Shown here piece after piece: positions 1 to 10,852 of a stretch of DNA of 64,000 nt. Each line of letters opens with the position of its first letter. Position 1 is the stretch's first letter. The DNA is from Cercis canadensis (lineage: Eukaryota; Streptophyta; Magnoliopsida; Fabales; Fabaceae): positions 204,183-268,182 of the forward strand of contig QAOA01008668.1 of the NCBI GenBank assembly GCA_003255065.1. Direction: 5' to 3'. The notes beneath the pieces were generated by a model, which saw nothing but the letters and a program-made list of their open reading frames with translations, was not told where the DNA came from and made no database searches. Position numbers and translations under genes: made by a program.

Positions 1-1712
1 ATGTGGATCTGGTCATATGAGAAGAAAGAGTAAGTATTTTCTAATACATGGTTTTGATATTTTTTATCGTTTTAAGTTTATTATTTCTGATTGATAATAA
101 TTTATTTTTTTGTGCAGTTTTCGTCTATCTAAGGAGCCCGTTAACATTTTTTCAACTATCTATAAGTTGAAATATAAGGGCGACTAGACTGATCTCACAT
201 TTGTTCCTGAAGAGGTGAAGGAACTCTGGTGGACAGAGTTCAAGGTAATAATTTCAAATTAATAAATTTTATTTTATTTTAAGCTAACTTAATTTTAATT
301 TTACTAACCTTGATATTCTGTTTTCTAATGCAAAGGAGACGTATTTAGGACCCGTAGTTTGAAAGCCATATTCGTAAGATCTAGTTCGCAAAGTGCAAAG
401 ATAACATTCGTGCATCCTTCCAAGACATCAAGAAGGAAGGGCGACTGGTTGTCGCCTTCTGTGCTAGGGGCCCTGAGAATTAAATGGGCCTTTGAAGAAT
501 ACAGGGCGGTCTTAGAGCGGAACAAGAAGAACCGCTTTTTAGATTAGGGCCAAGCTTACCACAGGGGCAGTTCAATCACCATCTCCGAACACAAGAAGAG
601 GTTGGTAAGTTTTTTATTTAAAAACCTTCTTTCATGTCATATATGTTTAAAAATTAAGTTATTTTTGTTTACTAATAGATTTTTTTGTAGACAAAGGAGT
701 TGGGGAAAGAGCCCAACGCACTAGAAGTCTTTCATCACCTCTAGCACAATGCCAGCAAGGGCTGAGTTCATCCATTGGCTCAGTTTACTTATGTAAGTAA
801 ACTGGAAGCTGTTTAAGAGCTTTAAAAATCTTAATTATAAGTTTATTATTNCTGATGGTTGAATGTGGATCTGGTCATATGAGAAGAAAGAGTAAGTATT
901 TTCTAATACATAGTTTTGATATTTTTTATCGTTTTAAGTTTATTATTTCTGATTGATAATAATTTATTTTTTTGTGCAGTTTTCGTCTGTCTAAGGAGCC
1001 CGTTAACATTTTTTCAACTATCTATAAGTTGAAATATAAGGGCGACTGGACTGATCTCACATTTGTTCCTAAAGAGGTGAAGGAACTCTGGTGGACAGAG
1101 TTCAAGGTAATAATTTCAAATTAATAAATTTTATTTTATTTTAAGCTAACTTAATTTTAATTTTACTAACCTTGATCTTCTGTTTTCTAATGCAAAGGAG
1201 AAGTATTTAGGACCCGTAGTTTGAAAGCCATATTCGTAAGATCTAGTTCGCAAAGTGCAAAGATAACATTCGTGCATCCTTCCAAGACATCAGGAAGGAA
1301 GGGCGACTGGTTGTCGCCTTCTGTGCTAGGGGCCCTGAGAATTAAATGGGCCTTTGAAGAATACAGGGCGGTCTTAGAGCGGAACAAGAAGAACCGCTTT
1401 TTAGATTAGGGCCAAGCTTACCACAGGGGCAGTTCAATCACCATCTCCGAACACAAGAAGAGGTTGGTAAGTTTTTTATTTAAAAACCTTCTTTCATGTC
1501 ATATATGTTTAAAAATTAAGTTATTTTTGTTTACTAATAGATTTTTTTGTAGACAAAGGAGTTGGGGAAAGAGCCCAACGCACTAGAAGTCTTTCATCAC
1601 CTCTAGCACAATGCCAGCAAGGGCTGAGTCCATCCATTGGCTCAGTTTACTTATGTAAGTAAACTGGAAGCTGTTTAAGAGCTTTAAAAATCTTAATTAT
1701 AAGTTTATTATT
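1..1712. other. Probable assembly duplication around N at 851
   Basis: Bases 1-850 and 863-1712 are nearly identical with a constant offset of 862. The first copy stops at the N and the second runs on into unique sequence. This is the pattern of two overlapping contigs joined end to end. Confidence 0.85.
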
Positions 1713-2515
1713 TCTTATTAACTTTATGTTTTTATCTATGCAGACTGAGTATGATAAGCGCCAGTTTAACAGCCAGGCCCAGTCCTCTTCATCTTTTGTC
1801 AATGACAATGAGATATGGCTTGATGTCATTGGTGGGAAGAACAAGAAGGGTCGGGTTTATCGCATGGGTTCTAAGGCTAGCCTATTGGACTCAACCCATG
1901 GATAGGATTCCAGCCCTCGGACCTAGCACATTCTCAGATGTCGAAGGTTATGCAGGAGCTCCACCAGCTGGTGCCTTTGGTCCAAGCTCTCAGGGGATCC
2001 GGCACGTCGATAAAGCAGTTGGCTATGATGTTATCGCAACTACTACAACAGGGTCATAGTGGGACATCCGATGCAGCCCCACAACTCTTGGCTGACGATG
2101 ATGATGACTTAGCTAAGGACTTGGGAGACTACGACGACATCGAAGATTAGGGTTTAGTGTTTATATTGTAGTGTATTTTTTTTCTTTCATTGAATAAAAT
2201 TTATAAATTGTAATTTCATTACATTAATAAAATTTGGTGGTTTAATTGAAATTAATAGTTACTTATTTAAAAAAAACAACACATTTTTGAGCTTAAAAAA
2301 AAAAATAGCAAATTATTTCAAGGAAAGAAATCGTGAGAAATATTCTCATGGAACGAAATTCCATGAGCAATTTTGTTTATCACACGGGTTTTTCTCACAC
2401 ACCAAAGTCCATGAGAAAATCCATGAGAAAATTCATGAGAAACATGTTTCTCACAGATTTTGGTTGTTTTCTCATGGATTTTGTTCGTGAGAAAATATAT
2501 ATTTTTCTTGTAGTG
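1..2515 (+). mobile_element. CACTA (En/Spm) transposon, 3' part, unit A
   Basis: The right end reads ...TTCTTGTAGTG, the inverse of the CACTACAAGAAAA terminus at 41097, followed by the TAA target repeat at 2516-2518. Subterminal DNA at about 2330-2500 is full of short TGAGAAA-type motifs on both strands, as is usual for this superfamily. The coding remnant resembles the plant Ptta/En/Spm transposase domain (Transposase_24). Exon-like blocks with GT-AG borders lie at about 980-1106, 1198-1466, 1553-1654 and 1744-2150. The last begins TEYDKRQFNSQAQSSS and is broken by a TAG where unit B reads CAG (THG-stop against TRGQDSS). The element is inactive. Bases 1-850 are probably a false copy of 863-1712. 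Confidence 0.85.
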
Positions 2516-2518
2516 TAA

Positions 2519-3065
2519 ATAAGTCTAAATTAAATAATAGTCCTTATTGTGATGATTTGGTAAATGCATGTGATGGATTGCATGAGGAAATGTTTTATAA
2601 TAAGAATATGAACTTGTATGAATAATATTTCCTCTATTGCATATGAACCTAAGACATTGAGGAATAAACTGCTTTTCAAAATGAACAAAATGTGCAAATC
2701 GTAAGAATTGCATTGGCTACAAACGTAAAAAACACAGCGCAACTGCATTCGGGACCACAACCTCAGTTTACTGCTAGGTTTATTGTGGATGAGTCCAAAT
2801 CCTTGGAAATAATATATTGGTTGCACTATGAAATTACATTGTCGAGAGCCACTAGCTTGATATTTCAATCATGGTTGTACTACACAAACTACACACAACA
2901 AATACAGTTAAAATTACTTTCTGCTCCACTGTGAGAGATGGAAAAGGTATTTCTCTAGTTTCACTGCAGAAAATAAATCTCTACCTGTAATAGTTATCTC
3001 TTCCCATCATCATGTATATATATGATTTGCCAAAATATGGCACAAAATATAGACAAGCCCATACC
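2519..3065. other. Region between CACTA end and NPF7 3' end, unit A
   Basis: The first 100 or so bases (to about 2625) continue an old copia gag-like fragment split by the CACTA insertion; a frame similar to the B reading DDLVNACDGLNEEIF is visible. The remainder is the presumed 3' untranslated and downstream region of the NPF7 copy. No gene is seen. Confidence 0.5.
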
Positions 3066-4078
3066 CTACACTCTCAGCTCAGGGTTTCCCTTGCTGTTGT
3101 CTTCTTTATTCTTCCCTTCAAATTTGATATACTTATACCACTTAGCACATGCAATGTAGACTACAAGATCAGCTGCTGTCAAAGCCGCTAAGAGGAAGTA
3201 AAACCTGTCTAAGTGTCCTTTGTTAAGGTTTCCAGGTATCCATCCTGGCATGTCATCTCTAGTAGATGTCTTCATCACAATTGCAACAAGCAAGCTACTC
3301 AAGTAGTTTCCTAGTGATATGGAAGTCATGCAAAATGCACTGCCAAAGCTCTTTAATCCATCAGGTGCCTGCCCATTGAAGAACTCTAATTGCCCTACAT
3401 ACATGAAAACCTCCGATGCTCCTATAAGAACATATTGTGGTATTTGCCAAAAGATTTTATAAGAACTTGACCCTTCACAATTGTTGCAATTTTCTCTTGA
3501 ATACTTCAGCCTGAAATACTCAACCAATCCAGCCGAAACGATGGCCATTATTGCTATGGTAATGCCAATTCCCATTCTTTGAAGCTCAGTGATTCCTTTT
3601 GAACTTATCTTTCTGGACACTAGAGGATCAAGAACTCGCCGATAAAAGAAAATAAAAGCGGCTACACTAAGAATATCAAAGCTTGACATGCTTGCAGGAG
3701 GAATGTGGAAACTTGAAATTTTAGCCTCCATAGCAGTACCTTGTTCCACAAAAAGTGATGCCATTTGAGCGAAAACAACAGAGTACAATATGGTGCATAG
3801 CCAAATTGGAAGTAGCCTCAGTATGCATTTCACTTCCTCTACTTGTGTCACAGAGCAAAGACGCCATGGATTATTGCAGTTATTTTCTTCCATCTGTCTG
3901 AGCTCCTTTGATGTCGTGAATGCTGCTTTATCCAAAAATCTAGTAAGATCAAACATAAATTTCTTTAGCAATTTGCTGAATTATTGAGAATTGACTAGGT
4001 CGAACAAATTTATTCTGGTTCTAGCTTCAGACTTTTCTTGTTTGCTTACACTAAAAAGTTCGTATCTCTAATATCTAT

Positions 4079-4150
4079 ATATACACACACATATACACAT
4101 ATATACATATACATATATGTGTATATGTGTGTGTGTATATATATATAAAG
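4079..4150. repeat. TA/CA/TG microsatellite in NPF7 intron 4 (A)
   Basis: Alternating purine-pyrimidine tract that runs from CA-rich to TG-rich through a near-perfect palindrome. The B equivalent is a plain (AT)n(GT)n tract. Confidence 0.9.
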
Positions 4151-5824
4151 TTCATATCTCAATATTTAATATTTTTTTAGTGGAAATGTGCATAACATTA
4201 ACAAGAGAAAAAACTTAAAAAAATTATTTATGGAAATTAAATTCTTAAAAATGATAGGAAGATAAATTAATGTGTATAGTAGAGTGACACTGGGATGAGG
4301 TAAGGCGGGAAAACAATGAACATGAGAAATTGACTTGAGGTACTTTAATTTTTGAATTATTTTCGTAAACTGACAAGTCCAATTAATTTATTTAATAAGT
4401 TCTCAGAGAAAACGACAATATTTATATATAAACTAGAAAATTATTTTAAACATAGTGATAATCGGTGAAGGTAGAGAATAATTAGATCATACCTAAACTC
4501 ATCTGTGTGGATTATTTTTCTCCCTACATTAGTGGAACCTTCTTCAACTTCGAAAAGGTTGTCTCCACCTGGTATCACCTTGAACTTCCATTTTCTTGTT
4601 GCAGCAATAAAAACCTGGCAAAATCTAGAAAGAGGGTTGCCACCTGGTTTGAAGTGTCTGTACCTTGGTGTGCCACAAAGGAATAAGACCAGTGCCATAC
4701 TAGCAGAGCCAGCTGATGCCCAGAACCCTAGAGTCCACAATCCTTCATCCTCAAAATAACCCAATATAGTGTTTGAGAAGAGAGAACCAAGGTTCAGAGT
4801 CAAATAAAAGTAGCTGAAAAAAGCTATTTTTGAGTGCCCTTCTTCTGGGTCCTCTTCATCAAATTGATCTGCCCCAAATGTGGCTATATTAGGCTAATAT
4901 CCTCCATACCCAAGGGCTATTAGGTACATAGAAAAGTAGAAAAAAGCAATATGATAGGAAGAATGGGATCCACAAGAAAAGTCTTCCGCACCACAGCCAC
5001 TAGGGCTTAATAAGAAGTAGGTTGTGAGTGACAATGACACCAAACCCTATCATGTTGAACATGTTTTCATTATGAACAATTTAAATAAAATCTCACATCA
5101 CAGTGTGTGGAATAAAGCACTGTATCTGGTACATAATGAAGATAGAAATAAAAGAAATTCATTTGAAAAAAAAATGCAAACCTTATTAAAAAGAATAAGG
5201 TCATACATAAAAGGTTTTGAAAAATGTTTTAGTGTAATACTACTTTCTTTTTTGTATGGAAATATTTTACAACTTAACTATTGTTTAATTGTTTTGACTC
5301 ACACTAGGTCACTCTAGTTCATAAGAGCTTTACAATGAACCCTATAACATGGGCTACTTTCATCAAAATTAAGAGTTTTGAGGAAAGTGGTAGTGTTACC
5401 CTTACTTTGGGAATGGTAACATAGTAATTACCTATTTCATATTCCTTCACAATTCATATATACTGAAACTGTTCTAGAATTGTATTCTTCAGTGCACGCA
5501 GTTGTTTGTTATACTTTTCATTCGTTATAAAAATTACTGCTATTCATTTCGATGAATTTTAGAGAAAACTTGTTACAAATGAGTTTATATGATACATGGC
5601 ATTATATGAGTGATAGAATTGTGGTTACTGAAATTAAAGAAATGTGTAAACTTATTCCTGTAGAACACGTCATTTTAGGATCAATATTTACTCTGATTTT
5701 TCGTCATAAACAGCATCATTCTTCATTAAAATATGGGGAAAAATTAATCAACTTACAATAACAAAGATGGCTTGGAAGATTGCACAGGTCTTGTACCTCC
5801 CCCAGTAAGAGTCGCTTAGGAAGG

Positions 5825-6233
5825 CTCCAAGAAGAGAGAAAATGTAGACAGTTCCAGTCCACTTGCTGACGCCGTTGGCTGCATCAGCATTGTCTTGATC
5901 CATTACCCTTGTCAGAAACAGTACAAGATTCACTCCCACACCAAAGAATGCCAATGTAGCAAGTCCTTGGTTAACTGAATCATAATAAAAGAATAAATAA
6001 AATATCAATTATTTTCACAATCTGATTTNCTCCAAGCAGAGAGAAAATGTAGACAGTTTCAGTCCACTTGCTGACGCCGTTGGCTGCATCAGCATTGTCT
6101 TGATCCATTACCCTTGTCAGAAACAGTACAAGATTCACTCCCACACCAAAGAATGCCAATGTAGCAAGTCCTTGGTTAATTGAATCATAATAAAAGAATA
6201 AATAAAATATCAATTATTTTCACAATCTGATTT
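5825..6233. other. Probable assembly duplication around N at 6029
   Basis: Bases 5825-6028 and 6030-6233 (204 bp each) are the same sequence with a few mismatches. Both hold part of NPF7 exon 3 and its acceptor. Unit B has a single copy at the matching place. Confidence 0.88.
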
Positions 6234-7207
6234 GGTTTCAACAAATAATTAAAGCACATGAAGGACTGCTTTCGCATATACATTGGATTCTTTGGTTCTT
6301 ACAGCCAAAAGAGTATCAATTTTAAGCATTTTCTAGTATTGGATGCTAAAACAAAAAAAAAAATTATTATTTTTCTATACTGGCCACAAAGTAAAACAGA
6401 AAGCAGCTTCCTGTGCAATGAAAACGATCTTTCAAGAGAATAAAAATAATCAAATTTTCAAGACAAAAACAACATTCGGTATATATCATTTTCTTGCAAA
6501 AAATTAATCATTAGTTACATTTTTAATTAAAGCTTTATTGAAAACTTTTTTTTTTTTTAAAAAAAAAGCTCCACATGAGTTATTCTATTTTGTTCAGAAG
6601 GAATCGAACCTTTCTGAATACAAGACCAATGATTAAGTTTGTTTAACCAAAAATATTATTTAAGTTATATTTAAATTCAGTCTACTATGGTATGAAATTT
6701 GCTTAAATAGATGGAACAAGAAAATGAAAGTAAAGAACAACAAAAGTTTGGAAAAATATTTCGAAAATAAATAAGTATCAGCATAGTGGAATATCTTCAT
6801 ATGCAGAGATATAATTTTAATCAAATTTAATCAATTATATAAGATATTTTTCTTATATATATAGCTGGAGACTTGAGTATACCTAAGATCAAATTTCCAC
6901 CAACCCAAGTTCCAGTTCTTGCTCGAACTGCAGGACGGCCATGCCAATCAACAGATCCATCCATGGTGCAAACCTCTTTATTCTTCTTCATCACGTCCTC
7001 CATTTTCTTCTGAAATATATAACCCAATATGAGGTGGTTATTTTAATAACTACGCCTTCTCTTTCCTTTTACTGTAAGTACAAAATTATGAAATTTTTCA
7101 CATTCAAAATGCAACATAACAATATTGTTTAAGAGTGAACACTCAAGATGCTAAATCCTGTAAACAAAAACAAAATCCATCTTTACATTAAAAGGTAATA
7201 TATTTTT

Positions 7208-7480
7208 GAGTAAAACTCCTTTTTAGTCCCTGAAAAATACATCCACTGACAAATTAGTCCCCAAAAAATTTTCAGTGACAAATTGGTCCTCGAATTATTG
7301 TTTTCGCTGACAAATTAGTCCTCTGTTAGGGTTTGTTAGTCTGATTTAACGGATTTTGCCACATGGCAGTTAACGTGCTGACGTGGTTGTTAGTTGCTGA
7401 AGTGGCATATTGACCTGGCCATAAAATTTTCCCTGTATTTCTCTCTTCCCCTCCTCTCTTTCTTCCCCTTGTCTCTCATT

Positions 7481-7512
<32 letters not shown>

Positions 7513-8936
7513 TCCTCTTACTGTGAGAGATCCGCATAGGTTAGAAAATTTTTATTCACGTTTCTTTGGTTAAATATTGACGTCCTTTCTCTTCGTGCAT
7601 GTTTGTTTAGAGAGCTAGAGCCATAGACTCATGGCTTCCATATATATATATACACACACAAAGAGGGAACGAAACCTTTAGTGATGTTTCTTGCTAATTG
7701 CTCGTCACATGCACCCTCTAATACTGTTTGTAGTCAAATAACTTGGGGTACCCTTTTTTTCCACCTTCCATTTTCTCTCATGCATGGCTAAGTCACATTA
7801 CTCGGGGTACACATAACTCACTGAGTCATGCAGCTCGGTTAAGTCATACTAGTGTTTCACCACTACCATCCTCATCCAAGTTTTCCTCACTCAACAACTG
7901 TTTGCGTAATCTTTTCCTACTAGGTGGTTCAGACTCACCATTGCTATCTTCACCAAGATCACTTAAACTTCCACTTACACTAAGGTTTGGGTCCTCCTCA
8001 TCAAACAGAAGAAGCCCACTACAACAGATGGCTTCTCTTTCCTATCTCCGTAGGCTTCTGGGGACTTTGAGAACCAAGGTGATTCTGGGTACCTAGCTCT
8101 TTTATCTGTCTCCTGCAATTCCGCTAGCCATTGTTGGGTACTGCTTCAGCTTTGCACCGCTAACATAATCCTTCCTTCATTTGTTCTTAATTACTCTAAC
8201 TCAGTTATCATTTTTGGCTATTGCTTTTGCTATTTTAAAGGTAATGTTGGAACATGGTGGTGCATGGGATGAGATTTGAAGTGCTCTGTTCCTGGTGGCT
8301 ATAAACAGAGCAGTATAGCCTTGTCTCGGTGAAGTGTGACTTATGAGCAAGAGGCAGAGTAAAGTAGGAAGAAAATTACTGTGTTTTGCGAGTGAGTTTA
8401 GAGTGTAGGTGTGGGTAAAAAATGTTGAATAAGAGTGAAAATTTCTGGGATGTACAAGAGCTCTGTTCCTGCTCGACGCCGTATGGGAGCAAAAAAAAAA
8501 TTCTCAGCCTTAACAACGTCAATTTTCGTTTTGGGCAGCTGGAGTCTCCACCAGACGACACCGTATGGCATCTCCTTCAGCAAATGCCTCCTTCACGACG
8601 TCGGATTGCTGTTTTGGGCATATGGACTCTTGACCAGACGACGCCGTATAGGGAGCAAATTTCTTGACTTTATGCTAGTAAAACGACGCCGTTTTACTTA
8701 TGCCACACAAGAAAATTGTCATCTACCATGTCAGCATGTCACTTCAGCAACTAATGGCCACGTCATCACGTTAACTGCCACGTGGCGAAGTCCGTTAAAT
8801 TAGACTAATAAACCCTAACGGAGGATTAATTTGTCAACGAAAACAATAATTCGAGAACCAATTTGTCACCAAAAATTTTTGGGGGGCGAATTTGTCAGTA
8901 GATGTAATTTTTAGGGACTAAAAAGGGGTTTTACTC
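7208..8936. mobile_element. Non-autonomous Mutator-like element (MULE) in NPF7 intron 1, unit A
   Basis: The insertion is flanked by a perfect 9-bp target repeat TATATTTTT (7199-7207 and 8937-8945). Unit B holds the empty site with one copy of it, near 51825. Terminal inverted repeats start GAGTAAAACTCCTTTTTAG on the left and GAGTAAAACCCCTTTTTAG on the right (reverse strand), and similarity continues for about 90 bp. A 9-bp repeat with long inverted termini is diagnostic of Mutator-like elements. No transposase frame is seen. The interior has a CT-rich tract (7480-7507), a possible captured first exon (8028-8078) and diverged internal repeats around ACGACGCCGT motifs (8470-8700). Confidence 0.9.
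8028..8078 (+). pseudogene. Possible captured host first exon inside the MULE
   Basis: A 17-codon reading MASLSYLRRLLGTLRTK ends at a good splice donor (ACCAAG|GTGATT) and follows a pyrimidine-rich stretch that looks like a 5' untranslated leader. The arginine- and leucine-rich start would suit an organelle-targeting presequence. I do not recognise the parent gene. MULEs often carry 5' ends of host genes, and the Pack-MULE at 42785 does exactly that. This could also be a chance frame; it lies in a longer open frame starting at 7743. Confidence 0.35.
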
Positions 8937-10180
8937 TATATTTTTTATTTGGATAAACATAAGAAAATAAACTTCAAAATAATAATACTAACTGTAAATT
9001 TGTCTGTCAATGACGTCCTCTTTTCCCATATAGAAGGCTAGAAATATAAGGTTTGTAACGTGAGAAAAACGCATACAACGTTTTCATATAAGATCATTAA
9101 TATAGGGCAAAGGTTTCCATAAGACGAGGTGGTCCCTCTGTTTCCACATTTTCCTACTTTTGTGTCAACAATTCCATGCAGAGTTAATAAAGTGCATGTA
9201 CCAAAAAAAAAAAAGAATTGATAAATTGCATTGTTTGCACTAATTGACAATATCTCTATAAATATTTTGATTCATCCGAGGCTACTGTAGTCAATTCCCT
9301 TCCCATAAATATTATATATCAAAATAAAAATAGAAACAGAAAATGTTATTTGTGTACCTGGGTTAGGAGGTGTAAAAGTTCGAAGGCTTGGTTCAATTAA
9401 AGTTTAAATGGTGATTTTAGTTAAATTCAAATGTTATTAGGTGAGGGTGGTGGTAGCGTTATCATTTCACTTTAGGAGGCGATAGAATAGTAATTATATG
9501 CATTTGTAAGAGTGCAAACTAGTAAACAACACTACTCAAATAGAAAGGAACATAATATATGAATAATGCTATAGTCTCACACTTTTACCGCTACCAATCG
9601 CATCCTTAATGGTATGGACCACAAAAATATTCAATTCACAAAGATAACTTGCTCTGCATGACATGCCTATGAGATTCTTGTAAACTCTGCGAATATAGTT
9701 CTCGTGAACCTATCACGTTGCTGTTAAGACCATTACTATGATTACATATGGTCACAATTGCTGTCTATAGACGATATAAAAAGCTTTTCTTTATCCTGTA
9801 GAAATTGAAACCTAACTGTTACGGTAATTTTAACTATAATTTTGAAACTTACGTCTATTGCTGTCTATCATAAGGCGCAGGATCAGGAAGCTTAAGATCA
9901 TACTTATTTGAATGAGTTTTCACATTCTTGTAGGCAATTAAAGCAGCAGCATATAAGAGAAAGATAATAGAAAACACGAGGTAAAAACCATTACATAAAT
10001 TAACTATTTCTAGGAACTAAGCTCTTTATAAAGAGACAAACAATCCATTACAGCGATATCACAATTTGGAAAAGTGTAAATGAGGAATATTTGCAAAGAA
10101 GGAATAATGAGAAGGATCAAGGATGGAGGATATTGAACAAACAAAGAAGATATCAAATTAAGGAGACGTGCAAGAGTAGG

Positions 10181-10195
10181 GTATATATATATAGA
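10181..10195 (-). promoter_or_regulatory. TATA box of NPF7 copy A
   Basis: On the minus strand this reads CTATATATATATAC, about 135 bp upstream of the exon 1 ATG. It is conserved in B at 53059-53070. The copia LTR starting at 10290 lies about 95 bp upstream of it. Confidence 0.55.
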
Positions 10196-10289
10196 GGTTA
10201 AGTGGAGATTAATTCAGCTGCTATGATTTACACGTCGCAAGTGACTCTCAAAAAATATCCTATTTCCCAGGAAAAAAATTGGTAATATG

Positions 10290-10852
10290 TAAAAGAATTC
10301 AGAAGTGAAGAAGAGATACTTGATAAAGGATCAAACACCAGAGAAACAATCACACAATGATCGCTATGCACAATATGCAGATTCTGCAGAATGCATTATG
10401 CAGAAGAGAGAAAAAGCTAAAGAATGAAGAGATAACTTTCGAGAATGAACTTCAGATCTAATCTTGATTCTAAAGAAGAAATGAATTACTCAATTAACCA
10501 ATTACATGGTATCGATACATTATATAGGCATATGCTGGTGTACAGCTCAGCCATTGATACTTTATCAGAATAACTAACTCTCTAACTAACTTTGACTAAA
10601 CTTCAGATTGACTTGGCTTGCTAACACGACTACTTAGATAATGAGATACGCTCGTGTTCTATAAGTGCACATGCCCATGTCAGTATTGAACATGCCCGTG
10701 TTCTATAAATGTACACGCCCATGACATTATTAGACACCCCCATGTTCTATAAGTGTACACGCCCATGTCAGTATTGAACATGGCCGTGTTATACCAATGG
10801 CATGCCCGTGTAGTATCAACCTCCATCATCCACTTCTGCTATAGACTTAACA
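10290..10852 (-). repeat. Copia 1, 3' LTR
   Basis: 563 bp, TG...TA on the element strand. It holds a run of roughly 40-bp degenerate repeats (about 10645-10818) built on CACGCCCATGTC and GCCCGTGTTCTATAA units. Confidence 0.9.

Larger units (their letters stand above)
3066..10048 (-). pseudogene. NPF7-like: NPF7-type nitrate/peptide transporter, inactivated copy (unit A)
   Basis: Five exons match the intact unit B copy: exon 1 10022-10048 (MDCLSLYKE), exon 2 6883-7009, exon 3 5757-5974, exon 4 4493-5046, exon 5 3066-3939. Hallmarks of the NRT1/PTR family remain, such as AFLSDSYWGRYKT in exon 3 and ADQFDEEDPEEGHSK in exon 4. Two lesions disable it. The exon 1 donor reads CT instead of the GT seen in B (bases 10020-10021). 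Codon 4894-4896 in exon 4 is TAG where B has CAG (GYGGYQPN), so the product would stop before half length. Exon 4 also lacks one codon relative to B (554 against 557 bp). Intron 1 contains a MULE, and a copia LTR lies just upstream of the promoter. A partial exon 3 repeat at 6030-6176 is probably an assembly artefact. Confidence 0.88.

Noticed and set aside
359-547. Short plus- and minus-strand frames repeated at 1187-1409
   Set aside because: The plus frame is an exon remnant of the CACTA transposase domain, the minus frame is its shadow, and the repeat is the probable assembly duplication.
6030-6233. Apparent extra copy of NPF7 exon 3
   Set aside because: It begins at an N, is partial and lacks a donor; it is explained by unmerged contig overlap.
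8993-9029. Alternative NPF7 first exon reading MGKEDVIDRQIY
   Set aside because: It could splice to exon 2, but the exon with MDCLSLYKE has a better donor in B, lies behind the TATA box and resembles the NPF7.3 start.
9850-10000. Minus-strand reading with a hydrophobic stretch and LKLPDPAPYD, near the NPF7 5' end
   Set aside because: It lies in intron 1 between exon 1 and exon 2, has no start or acceptor that fits, and shifts frame between copies A and B.
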